DNA of 64,000 bases, from the NCBI GenBank assembly GCA_910585615.1, contig CAJUFO010000003.1:1-64000 (forward strand), written 5' to 3'. This stretch comes from an uncultured Acetatifactor sp. Lineage in GTDB: Bacteria; Bacillota; Clostridia; Lachnospirales; Lachnospiraceae. Below, piece after piece: positions 42,781-51,945 of the stretch (position 1 is its first letter; every line of letters starts with the position of its first letter). The notes beneath the pieces were generated by a model. The model did not search any database, was not told the origin of the DNA, and saw nothing but the letters and a program-made list of their open reading frames with translations. Both the position numbers and the translations under genes were made by a program.

Positions 42781-43686
42781 ATGATTAAATGGAAATCCTG
42801 TTTCAACAATATAAAGGGCTGGCTGTACCTCCTGCCGGCAATCCTTTTTCTCGGCTTTTTTATGGTATATCCACTGATAGACGTATTCGTCTATTCCTTT
42901 GAGGAGGGCTACAATTCCGCGTCCCAGACCTATTTCGGCATGGGAACCTATAACTATTCCTATGTCCTCCACGACCCCTATTTCCTGCAGGCCCTGAAGA
43001 ACACCTTCCTGCTGGTGATCATCACAGTGCCCCTGTCCACGGGAATCGCCCTGCTGATTTCCGTGGGGCTGAATTCCATAAAACCCCTGCGGAACCTTTT
43101 ACAGACCATCTATTTCCTGCCCTATGTGACAAACACCCTGGCAGTGGGCCTGGTATTCATGATTCTGTTCAAGAAGACCGCCTATTCCGACGGTCTGGTG
43201 AACCTGCTCATCCAGTGGTTCGGCGGGGAATCTGTGGACTTCATCGACGGGCCCTACTGGGCGAAGATGTTCGTGCTGTGCCTTTATACCATTTGGGTGG
43301 TGATGCCTTTCAAGATTCTGATTCTCACCAGCGCGCTGGCTTCCGTCAACCAAGACTATTACAAAGCCGCGAAAGTGGACGGAACATCGAAATTCCGTAC
43401 ATTCATGCGCATCACGCTGCCCATGATATCGCCTATGATCTTCTACCTGGTCATCACGGGCTTCATCGGGGCCTTCAAGGCGTACAGCGATGCCGTGGCA
43501 CTGTTCGGCACGAACCTGAACGCGGCGGGGATGAATACCATAGTGGGTTATGTCTACGACATGCTGTACGGGGACAGCGGCGGCTATCCGTCCTACGCCT
43601 CCGCGGCGGCCATCATCCTGTTCGCCATCGTCCTCACCATTACCTGCATCAACCTGCTGATCAGCAGGAAGAACATGCATTATTGA
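42781..43686 (+). CDS. Sugar ABC permease 1 (MalF/UgpA type)
   Basis: 301 residues, six transmembrane helices. The EAA loop that contacts the ATPase is visible as YYKAAKVDGTSKFRTFMRIT. It should form a heterodimer with the next gene's product. It starts 17 bases after the ATPase stop, preceded by GATGAGGG. The CUT1 family is clear; the sugar is not. The operon order ATPase-permease-permease-lipoprotein is unusual, as the lipoprotein more often comes first. Confidence 0.92.
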   Translation: MIKWKSCFNNIKGWLYLLPAILFLGFFMVYPLIDVFVYSFEEGYNSASQTYFGMGTYNYSYVLHDPYFLQALKNTFLLVIITVPLSTGIALLISVGLNSIKPLRNLLQTIYFLPYVTNTLAVGLVFMILFKKTAYSDGLVNLLIQWFGGESVDFIDGPYWAKMFVLCLYTIWVVMPFKILILTSALASVNQDYYKAAKVDGTSKFRTFMRITLPMISPMIFYLVITGFIGAFKAYSDAVALFGTNLNAAGMNTIVGYVYDMLYGDSGGYPSYASAAAIILFAIVLTITCINLLISRKNMHY

Positions 43687-43716
43687 TTCCTTTTCGGAGG
43701 AGAGGAGGAGCATCCC

Positions 43717-44604
43717 ATGAAAGAAGCGCATCCGGGAGAAGCAAGATATTCCAAGATAGAACAGACAGCCGAAAGGCGCAGTACGGCGGCCAGAGCCGTT
43801 ACATATTTCTTCCTGATTCTATGGGCCGTCATCGTGCTGTTCCCCTTTTACTGGATGATACTGACATCCTTGAAGAGCTACGGCGCATATAACTCGGAAA
43901 GCATCCCGAAATTCTTCACCCTGTCGCCGACGCTGCAAAATTATGTGGATGCCTTTACGGCGGTTCCTCTTGCACGTTATTTCGCAAATACGGTCATCTT
44001 CACCCTGCTGACCACGGCTGTCATGATCGTGGTAATCACCCTGGCGGCCTTCGCCTTTGCCAGGCTGGAGTTCCGGGGGCGGAATGGGGCTTTCCTCCTG
44101 TTCCTGTCCCTGATGATGATTCCGGGCGAGCTGGTAATCATCACCAATTTCGTGACCATCACCAATCTGGACATGCGCAATACCTTTCAGGGACTGATAC
44201 TGCCCTCCGTCACATCGGTCTTCTACATCTATCTGCTGAAGGAGAATTTCGAGCAGGTGCCGGACAGCCTGTACAAGGCGGCCAAGGTGGACGGCACCTC
44301 GGACATGAAGTATCTGCTGAAGGTCCTGGTGCCCATATCCAGGCCCACGCTGATTACCGTGACGATTCTGAAGGTGATTGAATGCTGGAATTCCTATGTG
44401 TGGCCCAGGCTGATTACGGATGACGAGAACTACTATCTGGTGTCCAACGGAATCCAGGAGATCCGGGAGAACGGCTTCGGCCGGGAGAACATCCCGGCCA
44501 TGATGGCAGCGGTGGTGGTGATCTCCCTGCCATTGATCGGGCTGTTCCTGATTTTCCACAAGAAGATCATGGCGGGCGTGTCAAGGGGAGGGACCAAGGG
44601 ATGA
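43717..44604 (+). CDS. Sugar ABC permease 2 (MalG/UgpE type)
   Basis: 295 residues, six transmembrane helices after a short charged cytosolic start, with EAA loop LYKAAKVDGTSDMKYLLKVL. It partners permease 1. The C-terminal half (IPAMMAAVVVISLPLIGLFL) ends with the MalG-like pore-lining helix. ATG 43717 is preceded by GGAGAGGAGG. Its stop overlaps the start of the binding lipoprotein (ATGA), implying tight translational coupling and stoichiometric expression. Confidence 0.92.
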   Translation: MKEAHPGEARYSKIEQTAERRSTAARAVTYFFLILWAVIVLFPFYWMILTSLKSYGAYNSESIPKFFTLSPTLQNYVDAFTAVPLARYFANTVIFTLLTTAVMIVVITLAAFAFARLEFRGRNGAFLLFLSLMMIPGELVIITNFVTITNLDMRNTFQGLILPSVTSVFYIYLLKENFEQVPDSLYKAAKVDGTSDMKYLLKVLVPISRPTLITVTILKVIECWNSYVWPRLITDDENYYLVSNGIQEIRENGFGRENIPAMMAAVVVISLPLIGLFLIFHKKIMAGVSRGGTKG

Positions 44605-46397
44605 AGGACGAGGAGATGAGGAGCCAAGGCGCGGCGGGCCGGAGGGCAGAAGCCCGGGAAGCGAGCAGCCAGGGCGCGGCGGGACAGAGGATGGAAGCCC
44701 GGAAGCGCAGGAACCGAAGAGCGGAAGCACGAAAAGTCAGAAACCAAAGCAGGGTGGATTGGCGGATGGAAAGGCCGGAACAGGGAAGGAGTCGGCGCTG
44801 CGCCCGCCCGCTTCTGGCGGCGCTGGCGGCCCTCATGGTCTGCATGCTCCTGCTCACCGGCTGCCACGGCTCCAGGGGGCTGGACGCTTTCGTCATGCCG
44901 GAGAGCTTTGACATGGCGGCAGAGCACGAAATCACCTTCTGGGCCAAGAACGACACCAACAAGACCCAGACCGCCATCTATGAACAGGCCATCGCGGATT
45001 TCGAGAAGCTGTACCCGAACATCCATGTGAACCTGCGTCTGTATACGGATTATGGGAAAATCTATAACGATGTGATAACGAACATCGCCACCCATACCAC
45101 GCCCAATGTGTGCATCACCTATCCGGACCACATCGCCACATATCTCACCGGCGTCAACCAGGTCGTCCCGCTGGAGGAGCTGTTCGGCGATGAAAGGTAC
45201 GGCCTGGGCGGCAGCGAAGTGAAGTACGACTCCCCCGGGAAGGACGAAATCATACCCCAATACCTGGAGGAGTGCGCGTTCGGCGGCCATTATTACGCCA
45301 TCCCCTACATGCGTTCCACTGAAAGCTGCTATATCAACAAGACTTATGTGGAAAAGCTGGGCTTTCAGATGCCGGATGCCCTGACATGGGATTTCGTTTG
45401 GGAGGTGTCCGAGGCCGCAATGGCCATGGACGGGGAGGGCAACTTCCTGGTGAACGGCCAGAAAGTGCTGATTCCCTTCATCTATAAGTCTACGGACAAC
45501 ATGATGATACAGCAGATCAGGCAGAAGGGCATCGGATACTCCACCGAGGAAGGGGAGATTCTGCTTTTCTCCGATGCCACCAAAGAGCTGCTGGAGACCA
45601 TAGCGGAGCATACCCGGACCGGGGCCTTCTCCACCTTCAAGGTTTCCAGCTACCCGGCCAACTTCCTGAACGCGGGACAGTGCATCTTCGCCATCGACTC
45701 CACCGCTGGCGCCACCTGGATGGGATGCGACGCCCCCCTGATAGACATCAGCCCCGACAAGCTGGTGGAATTCGAGACGGAGGTCCTGCCCATCCCCCAG
45801 TTCGACCCAGCGAACCCCCAGATGATATCCCAAGGCCCCTCGGTGTGCGTCTTTAATAAGGAGGATCCTCAGGAGGTGCTGGCTTCCTGGCTGTTCGCCC
45901 AGTATCTGCTGACCGACGAAGTGCAGATTGCCTATGCCCAGACGGAAGGGTACGTGCCCGTGACCACCAAGGCCAGGCAGTCGCAGGCGTATCAGGACTA
46001 TCTCTCCAGAAGCGGCGAGGACAATGCCCTCCACTACGATGTCAAGATCAAGGCCACGAAGCTCCTGCTGGAGAACGTGGATCACACCTTCGTCACGCCG
46101 GTGTTCAACGGCTCCGCCTCCCTGCGGGACGCCGCGGGCCAGCTGATTGAGGAGACGGTGAAATCCATCCGCCGCTCCCAGACAGTGGACGATGCGTACT
46201 ACGGGAAGCTTTACGAGGATTTGAACGCGCGCTACCATCTGGATCAACTGTCTCGACAGGACGGCTCCGCCCAGAAGGAGAAAGCCGACCTGGGGCCGCT
46301 TCCCAGGCCTGCCATACTGCTTCTGGCCGGACTGGCCGTAGCCTGGGCGCTGATGCTTTTCTATGTACTTTTTGAAAAAACAAAGCAAAGGAAATGA
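44601..46397 (+). CDS. Sugar-binding lipoprotein with tandem-repeat N-terminus and C-terminal anchor
   Basis: 598 residues. A highly charged N-terminus of about 65 residues contains a 15-residue tandem duplication (SQGAAGRRAEAREAS / SQGAAGQRMEARKRR), then a signal helix and lipobox LLTGC (C88). The family 1 solute-binding fold spans about 105-555 (EITFWAKNDTNKTQTAIYEQ, VCITYPDHIATYLTGVNQVV, AIPYMRSTESCYINKTY). A hydrophobic helix at about 572-592 gives a second membrane anchor, uncommon for binding proteins. It delivers sugar to the two permeases upstream. The long basic leader before the signal peptide is odd; an in-frame start nearer the signal, at ATG 44691 or 44766, is possible. Confidence 0.87.
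   Translation: MKDEEMRSQGAAGRRAEAREASSQGAAGQRMEARKRRNRRAEARKVRNQSRVDWRMERPEQGRSRRCARPLLAALAALMVCMLLLTGCHGSRGLDAFVMPESFDMAAEHEITFWAKNDTNKTQTAIYEQAIADFEKLYPNIHVNLRLYTDYGKIYNDVITNIATHTTPNVCITYPDHIATYLTGVNQVVPLEELFGDERYGLGGSEVKYDSPGKDEIIPQYLEECAFGGHYYAIPYMRSTESCYINKTYVEKLGFQMPDALTWDFVWEVSEAAMAMDGEGNFLVNGQKVLIPFIYKSTDNMMIQQIRQKGIGYSTEEGEILLFSDATKELLETIAEHTRTGAFSTFKVSSYPANFLNAGQCIFAIDSTAGATWMGCDAPLIDISPDKLVEFETEVLPIPQFDPANPQMISQGPSVCVFNKEDPQEVLASWLFAQYLLTDEVQIAYAQTEGYVPVTTKARQSQAYQDYLSRSGEDNALHYDVKIKATKLLLENVDHTFVTPVFNGSASLRDAAGQLIEETVKSIRRSQTVDDAYYGKLYEDLNARYHLDQLSRQDGSAQKEKADLGPLPRPAILLLAGLAVAWALMLFYVLFEKTKQRK
44622..44710 (+). repeat. 45-base tandem duplication at start of lipoprotein gene
   Basis: Units begin at 44622 and 44667 (AGCCAAGGCGCGGCGGG and AGCCAGGGCGCGGCGGG), about 85 percent alike, in frame. 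It lies upstream of the signal peptide coding region. Confidence 0.75.
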
Positions 46398-46490
46398 CAT
46401 GCCGATAATACGCCATGGCCATGTCCCCGGTTAAAATCCCGGCGGATGTCCATGCTATTACTATAAATTCATTAAAGGAGGAAATCGATT

Positions 46491-48071
46491 ATGATTACCT
46501 GGAAAAATCTGGACACTGCGTCCGCATATCAGGAGCTGCTGAACGTGGCACCTGTAGACCTGAAAGAGGCAATGACAGGAGAGGGCGGTGCGGAGCGCGT
46601 GAAGAAGTACAGCGTTCCCATGGCGGCCGGGCTGGCATTCAACTATGCGGCGAAGCAGGTGGACGACAAGGCTCTGGAGGCTTTCACGAAGCTGGCGGCG
46701 GAGATGCAGCTGGCGGAGAAGTTCGAAGCTCTCTATAATGGCGAAGTGATCAATACCGGCGAGAAGCGCATGGTGCTCCACCATCTGACGAGAGGGCAGC
46801 TGGGGGAGGCTGTTGTGGCTGACGGCGTGGACAAGCGCGGCTTCTATGTGGAGCAGCAGAAAAAGATAGCGGAGCTGGCGAACAAAGTCCACAGCGGCGA
46901 GATCACCAATGCCGCAGGGGAGAAATTCACCACGGTAGTCCAGATCGGCATCGGCGGCAGCGACCTGGGCCCCCGGGCCATGTACCTGGCCCTGGAGAAC
47001 TGGGCCAAGGTGAACGATACCTTCAAGATGGAAGCCCGGTTCATCAGCAACGTGGATCCCGACGACGCGGCGGCGGTGCTGAACACCATCGACGTGGCCC
47101 ATTCCATTTTCGTGCTGGTATCCAAATCCGGCACCACCCTGGAGACCTTGACTAACGAGTCCTTCGTGAAGAATTCGCTGAAGAACGCGGGGCTGGATCC
47201 CTCCAGGCATATGATCGCCGTCACCAGCGAAACCTCCCCCCTGGCCAAGAGCGACGACTATCTGGCGGCGTTCTTCATGGACGACTACATCGGCGGCCGG
47301 TTCTCCTCCACCTCCGGCGTAGGCGGAGCGGTTCTGTCCCTGGCTTTCGGCCCGGAGGTATTCGCCCGGTTCCTGGAGGGCGCGGCAGAAGAAGACAAAC
47401 TTGCCTGCAATAGGGACATCCTGAAGAACCCTGCCATGCTGGATGCCCTGATCGGCGTCTACGAGCGCAATGCATTGGGCTATCAGAATACGGCGGTGCT
47501 GCCTTATTCCCAGGCCCTGAGCCGCTTCCCGGCCCATCTGCAGCAGCTCGACATGGAGTCCAACGGAAAATCCGTGAACCGCTTCGGCGAGCCCGTGAGC
47601 TACCCCACAGGCCCCGTCATCTTCGGCGAGCCCGGCACCAACGGCCAGCATTCCTTCTACCAGCTCCTGCACCAGGGCACGGACATCATCCCCCTGCAGT
47701 TCGTGGGCTTTCGGAAGAACCAGATGGAGCGGGACGTGGTGATCCAGGACAGCACCAGCCAGCAGAAGCTCTGTGCCAACGTGGCGGCCCAGATTGTGGC
47801 CTTCGCCTGCGGCAAGGCTGACGAGAACCGCAACAAGAACTTTGAAGGCGGACGCCCCTCCAGTATCATCGTGGGCGACCGGCTCACCCCTGAGGCCCTG
47901 GGTGCGTTGTTGTCCCATTTCGAGAACAAGGTCATGTACCAGGGCTTCGTCTGGAACATCAACAGCTTCGACCAGGAGGGTGTGCAGCTGGGCAAGGTCC
48001 TGGCCAAGAAGGTGCTGGCCCACGACACGGAAGGCGCGCTGAAGGCATACAGCGACCTGCTGGATATCTGA
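46491..48071 (+). CDS. pgi: Glucose-6-phosphate isomerase
   Basis: 526 residues. PGI motifs are complete: IGIGGSDLGPRAMY, VSKSGTTLETLTNESF, the FGEPGTNGQHSFYQLLHQG glutamate/histidine region and QGFVWNINSFDQEGVQLGK with the late catalytic lysine. It interconverts glucose-6-phosphate and fructose-6-phosphate in the cytosol. AAAGGAGG lies seven bases before ATG 46491. It follows the sugar importer by 93 bases and could be partly co-transcribed with it; a -10-like TATAAA at about 46463 hints at its own promoter. Confidence 0.97.
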   Translation: MITWKNLDTASAYQELLNVAPVDLKEAMTGEGGAERVKKYSVPMAAGLAFNYAAKQVDDKALEAFTKLAAEMQLAEKFEALYNGEVINTGEKRMVLHHLTRGQLGEAVVADGVDKRGFYVEQQKKIAELANKVHSGEITNAAGEKFTTVVQIGIGGSDLGPRAMYLALENWAKVNDTFKMEARFISNVDPDDAAAVLNTIDVAHSIFVLVSKSGTTLETLTNESFVKNSLKNAGLDPSRHMIAVTSETSPLAKSDDYLAAFFMDDYIGGRFSSTSGVGGAVLSLAFGPEVFARFLEGAAEEDKLACNRDILKNPAMLDALIGVYERNALGYQNTAVLPYSQALSRFPAHLQQLDMESNGKSVNRFGEPVSYPTGPVIFGEPGTNGQHSFYQLLHQGTDIIPLQFVGFRKNQMERDVVIQDSTSQQKLCANVAAQIVAFACGKADENRNKNFEGGRPSSIIVGDRLTPEALGALLSHFENKVMYQGFVWNINSFDQEGVQLGKVLAKKVLAHDTEGALKAYSDLLDI

Positions 48072-48125
48072 CCGTATTGACAGGAAACTGCCGCTTTTGT
48101 ATGCGATAACTATCACTTTTTACTA

Positions 48126-48153
48126 TTGATTTATTGGAAAATTCTTGTATAAT
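48126..48153 (+). promoter_or_regulatory. Promoter of lipoprotein gene
   Basis: TTGATT, 16-base spacer, TATAAT (48148-48153), giving a leader of about 120 bases before ATG 48283. Confidence 0.7.
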
Positions 48154-48282
48154 AATCTTCGATGTATTGAGAATGGAAGAAGGACAGAGCCTTTTTCCGT
48201 CAATAATACGCAGGAGGGACGTTCCGGAAAACGGATACCCCCGGGGAAGCCGGGCATGCGCCTTCCGAAAGAGGAGGATAAC

Positions 48283-49023
48283 ATGAAAAAAATCACATCG
48301 TTACTATTGGCGGCAGTTTTGGCAGTTGCCTGTGCAGGCTGCGGCTCCAAAGGGGGCGACACGGATGCCAAGTCCGAGGGCGTCATGACCTACGCGGAGT
48401 ATGACAGCGCGGCGCTGGAATCCGAGGTGGTCATCGAGGCCTATGTCCAGGCGAAGCAGTCCTGGTGGGATAACAAGGCCACCGTCTACGCCCAGGACAA
48501 GGAGGGCGGCTACTTCATCTACAACATGGCCTGCTCTGAGGAGGACTACGCGAAGCTCACCACCGGAACCAAAATCAAGGTCACAGGCTACAAGACAGAG
48601 TGGTCCGGCGAGGTGGAGATTGCCGAGGGCGCTACCTTTGAAATCGGAGAGGGGAATTACGTAGCTTCCGCGGAGGATGTCACCTCCCTGCTGGGAAGCG
48701 ATGACCTGATCAAGCACCAGAACAAGTTCGTGGCATTCAAGGGCATGACCGTGGAGGCCAGCAAGGATGCGGACGGCAATGACGCGGCATTCCTTTACAA
48801 CTGGGACGGTTCCGGCCAGGAGGGCGACGACCTGTACTTCAATGTCTCCCTGAACGGCAATACATATACCTTCACCGTGGAGTCCTATCTGTGCGACAGC
48901 AGCACCGAGGTCTACAAGGCGGTGCAGGCCCTGAACATCGGGGACAAAATCGACATGGAGGGCTTCCTGTACTGGTACGAGGGCGTGAATCCCCACATCA
49001 CTTCTGTGAAGGCGGCAAAATAG
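48283..49023 (+). CDS. Small lipoprotein with repeated OB-like strands, function unknown
   Basis: 246 residues. Signal peptide MKKITSLLLAAVLAVACAGC with lipobox cysteine C20. The mature part alternates strands around phrases such as SEVVIEAYVQAKQSWWDNKA, TKIKVTGYKTEWSGEVEIAE and DKIDMEGFLYWYEGVNPHIT, reminiscent of nucleic-acid or sugar-binding OB folds seen in bacterial lipoproteins; two copies seem to be present. No catalytic residue pattern. GAGGAGG precedes ATG 48283; the longer frame from 48145 lies in the leader. It is monocistronic with own promoter and terminator and is acidic. Confidence 0.8.
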   Translation: MKKITSLLLAAVLAVACAGCGSKGGDTDAKSEGVMTYAEYDSAALESEVVIEAYVQAKQSWWDNKATVYAQDKEGGYFIYNMACSEEDYAKLTTGTKIKVTGYKTEWSGEVEIAEGATFEIGEGNYVASAEDVTSLLGSDDLIKHQNKFVAFKGMTVEASKDADGNDAAFLYNWDGSGQEGDDLYFNVSLNGNTYTFTVESYLCDSSTEVYKAVQALNIGDKIDMEGFLYWYEGVNPHITSVKAAK

Positions 49024-49052
49024 CCGGACAAGACAGCAGAATATTCCTAAAA

Positions 49053-49094
49053 ACAGCCGGTCAGCGGATTTCGTTGAACCGGCTGTCTTTTTTT
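49053..49094 (+). terminator. Terminator of lipoprotein gene
   Basis: ACAGCCGGT / ACCGGCTGT stem, 16-base loop, seven T residues. Confidence 0.9.
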
Positions 49095-49115
49095 ACGAAT
49101 TTTGGAAAAAAGGTG

Positions 49116-49144
49116 TTGACATTCCCCGCAGATGTGCTTATACT
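49116..49144 (+). promoter_or_regulatory. Promoter of the leader ahead of the ABC exporter cassette
   Basis: Consensus TTGACA, 17-base spacer, TATACT (49139-49144). The transcript would carry a short reading frame and then a terminator before the exporter gene, leaving about 270 bases of leader. Confidence 0.85.
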
Positions 49145-49188
49145 AGACAATAGTCTGAAAACAAATTTATGGAAAGGAGGCAGTCGTG

Positions 49189-49272
49189 ATGACGTTCAGA
49201 GTTGGAAATTTGCAGACAGCATTACAGGAAAACAGAATCAGGAAATTGTCTCCCGGGAATATAGTAGATTGA
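49189..49272 (+). CDS. 27-residue leader peptide
   Basis: ATG 49189 with AAGGAGG eight bases upstream starts MTFRVGNLQTALQENRIRKL and stops at 49272. No membrane span or signal. A perfect ribosome site on so short a frame, between a strong promoter and an intrinsic terminator and ahead of a transporter gene, is the layout of ribosome-mediated attenuators such as the bmrB leader of BmrCD in Bacillus subtilis. Coding by itself cannot be shown because the frame is too short for composition tests. Confidence 0.6.
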   Translation: MTFRVGNLQTALQENRIRKLSPGNIVD

Positions 49273-49321
49273 GTTTATCAATGCATTATGTTTTGTGACC
49301 AGAACAAAACGCGTGGAATAG

Positions 49322-49365
49322 ACCATGGCTGCCTGCTATCTGCCTGCAGGTATCATGGTTTTTTT
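49322..49365 (+). terminator. Intrinsic terminator (attenuator) inside ABC cassette leader
   Basis: ACCATG / CATGGT outer stem with inner GCAGG-CCTGC-type pairing, then TTTTTTTGC. It lies 50 bases after the leader stop and 48 bases before the exporter ATG. A second hairpin, GTTTTG / CAAAAC near 49290-49310, precedes it and could be the alternative fold. Confidence 0.8.
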
Positions 49366-49412
49366 GCGTCCGGGGCTGGTCTGTACGGGAGCGGAGACGG
49401 GAGGAGAGTGGA

Positions 49413-51752
49413 ATGAAGTTACCGAAAAGTTTTGTCAGCATAGCCGGGAAGTATGGCGTAAAGCAGGAGGATGTCATCTTTGCGGCCATGGCTGACTTTG
49501 ATATGGAATACCGGTTCGCGGATACCATCGTGGCCCTCACGAAGGAGAAGCTGCTGGTGGCCGCCTACCCTTACCAGGAAAGAACGGAGAAGGGGAGGGC
49601 CGTGGAATACCACTTCGGCGGGTACGGCGGATGGCAGTTGAACGAGGAGGCCGCCCTGACGGAGGAGCCCGCGCTGCAGATTTACGAACTGGACAAGGTG
49701 GAGAAGATGGAGGTGCTGCGCCAGGTGGCCACAGGCGTGCTGATGGCGGAAATCGACGGCGTGGAGCGGAACCTATGCCATTTCTCCAATACCAGGATGG
49801 GAACCTTCCTGAAGGTATGCAGCATCTTCGGGAAGCTGAAGAAGGCGGAGGAAATCACCGGGGAGGATCTGAACGTGGAGAAAGGAAAGGAGTGCTGCCC
49901 CAAGTGCGGCATGATCTATCCTGACCAGGAGCGGAAGGTCTGCCCCAAGTGCATGGACAAGAAGTCCATCCTGTTCCGGGTGCTGTCCTATTTTAAGCCT
50001 TATATGAAATATCTGGTCATCATGGTCCTGTGCTATATCGGCTCGGCGGTGCTGAACCTGGTGTGGCCGTACCTAAGCGGAACCATCCTGTACGATCAGG
50101 TGCTGGCCCGCAACGAGGAGTTCCTGGCGCTGCTGCATCTGCCGGCCGGACGCTTCGTGACCGCATTGACCGTGTTGGTCATCTCCATGATCGTCACAAA
50201 GGTGATTCTCCAGGGGCTGGCCGTGCTCCAGGGCGTGCTGGCCGCGCGGATTGCACCGTCGGTGGTGGCTACGCTGAAGAGCCAGGTGTTCTCCTCCATG
50301 GGGCGGCTGTCCATCAGCTTCTATTCCAAGAGGCAGACCGGCGGCCTGATGACCCGGGTGTCCGACGACGCGGAGGAGATTTCCGGCTTCCTGATAGACG
50401 GCATCCCGAATTTCTTCGTCAATGTGGGGACCATACTGGCTACGATTGTCATCATGTTCCTGCTGGATCCCCTGCTTGCGCTGATGTCCGTCATCCTGAT
50501 GCCGGTGCTGGTGGTGATCAGCTACCGGATGATGCCCCATCTGTGGCATTATTACGGGAAGCGGCACCGGGCCAACCGCCGCCTGAAGGGGCAGATGAAC
50601 GAGAACTTCACGGGAGCCCGGGTGGTGAAGGCCTTTGGCCAGCAGGAGCAGGAGATGACCCGCTTCAAGAAGAACAACGGCAAGGTGCGCACGGCAGAGA
50701 TGGACCTTGCCCGGTATGACAACAAATTCTATGCGCTGTACCGCTCCGTGGAGGATACCATCAGCTTCCTGGTGTGGGCCGTGGGCGGCGCTATGATCAT
50801 CGGCGGCGCGGACATCGAGCTGGGGCTGCTGATCACGTTTTCCGGCTATGTGGGACAGCTCCAGTGGCCCCTGGACTTTTTCTCCCGGGCCATCCGCTGG
50901 TACACCCAGTGCATGAACTCCGCCCAGCGCATGTTCGAGATCATCGACGCGGTGCCGGAGGTGAAGGAGGTGCCGGATCCCCTGCGGCCCGGGGAGCTGC
51001 GGGGCGAGATCGAGCTGCGGAACGTGACCTTCGGCTATGAGGCCCACAAGCCTATCCTGAAGGATATCAGCTTCCATGTGGAGGCGGGGGAGGTGTTCGG
51101 CATCGTGGGGCGCTCCGGCGCCGGCAAGTCCACGCTGGTGAACCTGATCTCCAGGCTCTATGATACCCAGGAAGGGGAGGTGCTGGTGGACGGGGTCAAC
51201 GTGAAGCGCTACGGCTTCCAGGAGCTGCGCAGGAATGTGGCCATGGTATCCCAGGAGACCTACATCTTCATGGGCACGGTGGCGGAGAACATCGCCTACG
51301 CCAGGCCGGACGCTACCAGGGAGGAGATTATCCACGCGGCGGTACAGGCCAATGCCCATGACTTCATCTGCAAGATGCCGGAGGGGTACGATACCCTGCT
51401 GGGTTCCTCCAGCCGCTCGCTTTCGGGAGGTGAAAAGCAGCGGATCTCCATCGCCAGGGCCATCCTGGCGGATCCGAAGATACTGATTCTGGACGAGGCC
51501 ACCTCCGCGGTGGATACGGAGACGGAGCTGGCCATCCAGAAATCCCTGGAGAAGCTGGAGAAGGGCAGGACGGTGCTGTCCATCGCCCACAGGCTCTCCA
51601 CCCTGCGAAACGCCACCCATCTGATCGTGCTAGACGACGGGAGGCTTACGGAGTCGGGCACCCATGAGGAGCTGCTGGCGAAGAAGGGAACATTCTATAA
51701 GCTGAGCGAGCTGCAGACCAAAGCGCTGGCCATGCGGGGGATTGAAGTGTGA
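49413..51752 (+). CDS. ABC exporter half A with N-terminal domain and zinc ribbon
   Basis: 779 residues. Residues 1-155 form an unnamed soluble domain, 161-181 a zinc ribbon (CPKCGMIYPDQERKVCPKC), about 190-490 six transmembrane helices, then an ATPase with Walker A GRSGAGKST, signature LSGGEKQR and ILILDEATSA, complete for catalysis. Type I exporters of this form move drugs, lipids or peptides outward. Together with DUF1854 and the second ABC half it makes a set that databases call cyanophycin-metabolism-associated from its place in Burkholderia, though no cyanophycin gene is seen here. Expression is probably governed by the leader at 49116-49365. GGAGGAGAG precedes ATG 49413. Confidence 0.9.
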   Translation: MKLPKSFVSIAGKYGVKQEDVIFAAMADFDMEYRFADTIVALTKEKLLVAAYPYQERTEKGRAVEYHFGGYGGWQLNEEAALTEEPALQIYELDKVEKMEVLRQVATGVLMAEIDGVERNLCHFSNTRMGTFLKVCSIFGKLKKAEEITGEDLNVEKGKECCPKCGMIYPDQERKVCPKCMDKKSILFRVLSYFKPYMKYLVIMVLCYIGSAVLNLVWPYLSGTILYDQVLARNEEFLALLHLPAGRFVTALTVLVISMIVTKVILQGLAVLQGVLAARIAPSVVATLKSQVFSSMGRLSISFYSKRQTGGLMTRVSDDAEEISGFLIDGIPNFFVNVGTILATIVIMFLLDPLLALMSVILMPVLVVISYRMMPHLWHYYGKRHRANRRLKGQMNENFTGARVVKAFGQQEQEMTRFKKNNGKVRTAEMDLARYDNKFYALYRSVEDTISFLVWAVGGAMIIGGADIELGLLITFSGYVGQLQWPLDFFSRAIRWYTQCMNSAQRMFEIIDAVPEVKEVPDPLRPGELRGEIELRNVTFGYEAHKPILKDISFHVEAGEVFGIVGRSGAGKSTLVNLISRLYDTQEGEVLVDGVNVKRYGFQELRRNVAMVSQETYIFMGTVAENIAYARPDATREEIIHAAVQANAHDFICKMPEGYDTLLGSSSRSLSGGEKQRISIARAILADPKILILDEATSAVDTETELAIQKSLEKLEKGRTVLSIAHRLSTLRNATHLIVLDDGRLTESGTHEELLAKKGTFYKLSELQTKALAMRGIEV

Positions 51753-51869
51753 GAAGAAGTTCTAGGGTGTCAAAGTACGCCACCCAAGAACTTCTAGGCT
51801 CGGCTTGCGAACAAGTTCGCTTTGCTCGCCGGTTCTCACAGGTCAGAATGCCCAAAGTGCGGGCATTCT
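51748..51869. repeat. Highly structured palindromic block between exporter half A and DUF1854
   Basis: Outer stem TGTGAGAA / TTCTCACA (51748-51755, 51833-51840) encloses AGAAGTTCT / AGAACTTCT (51755-51795) and a small GCGAAC / GTTCGC hairpin; a separate AGAATGCCC / GGGCATTCT hairpin follows (51845-51869). The outer stem overlaps the exporter stop codon. It could be an mRNA processing or stabilising element or a mobile palindromic repeat. Confidence 0.75.
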
Positions 51870-51945
51870 TCCAGGATTGCACCAGCTTGCTGAAACTGAA
51901 ATATAGGCGCTCTAAGCTTTGGGGTGCAGAAAGGGACGGATATTT

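Noticed and set aside
44433..46400. 655-codon minus-strand frame opposite the sugar-binding lipoprotein gene
   Set aside because: Same antisense artefact; rich in H, L, G and R with no signal or domain. Similar long antisense frames at 5541-7094, 20466-21839, 21836-23581, 46461-48116, 50073-51620 and 58642-60096 were rejected for the same reason.
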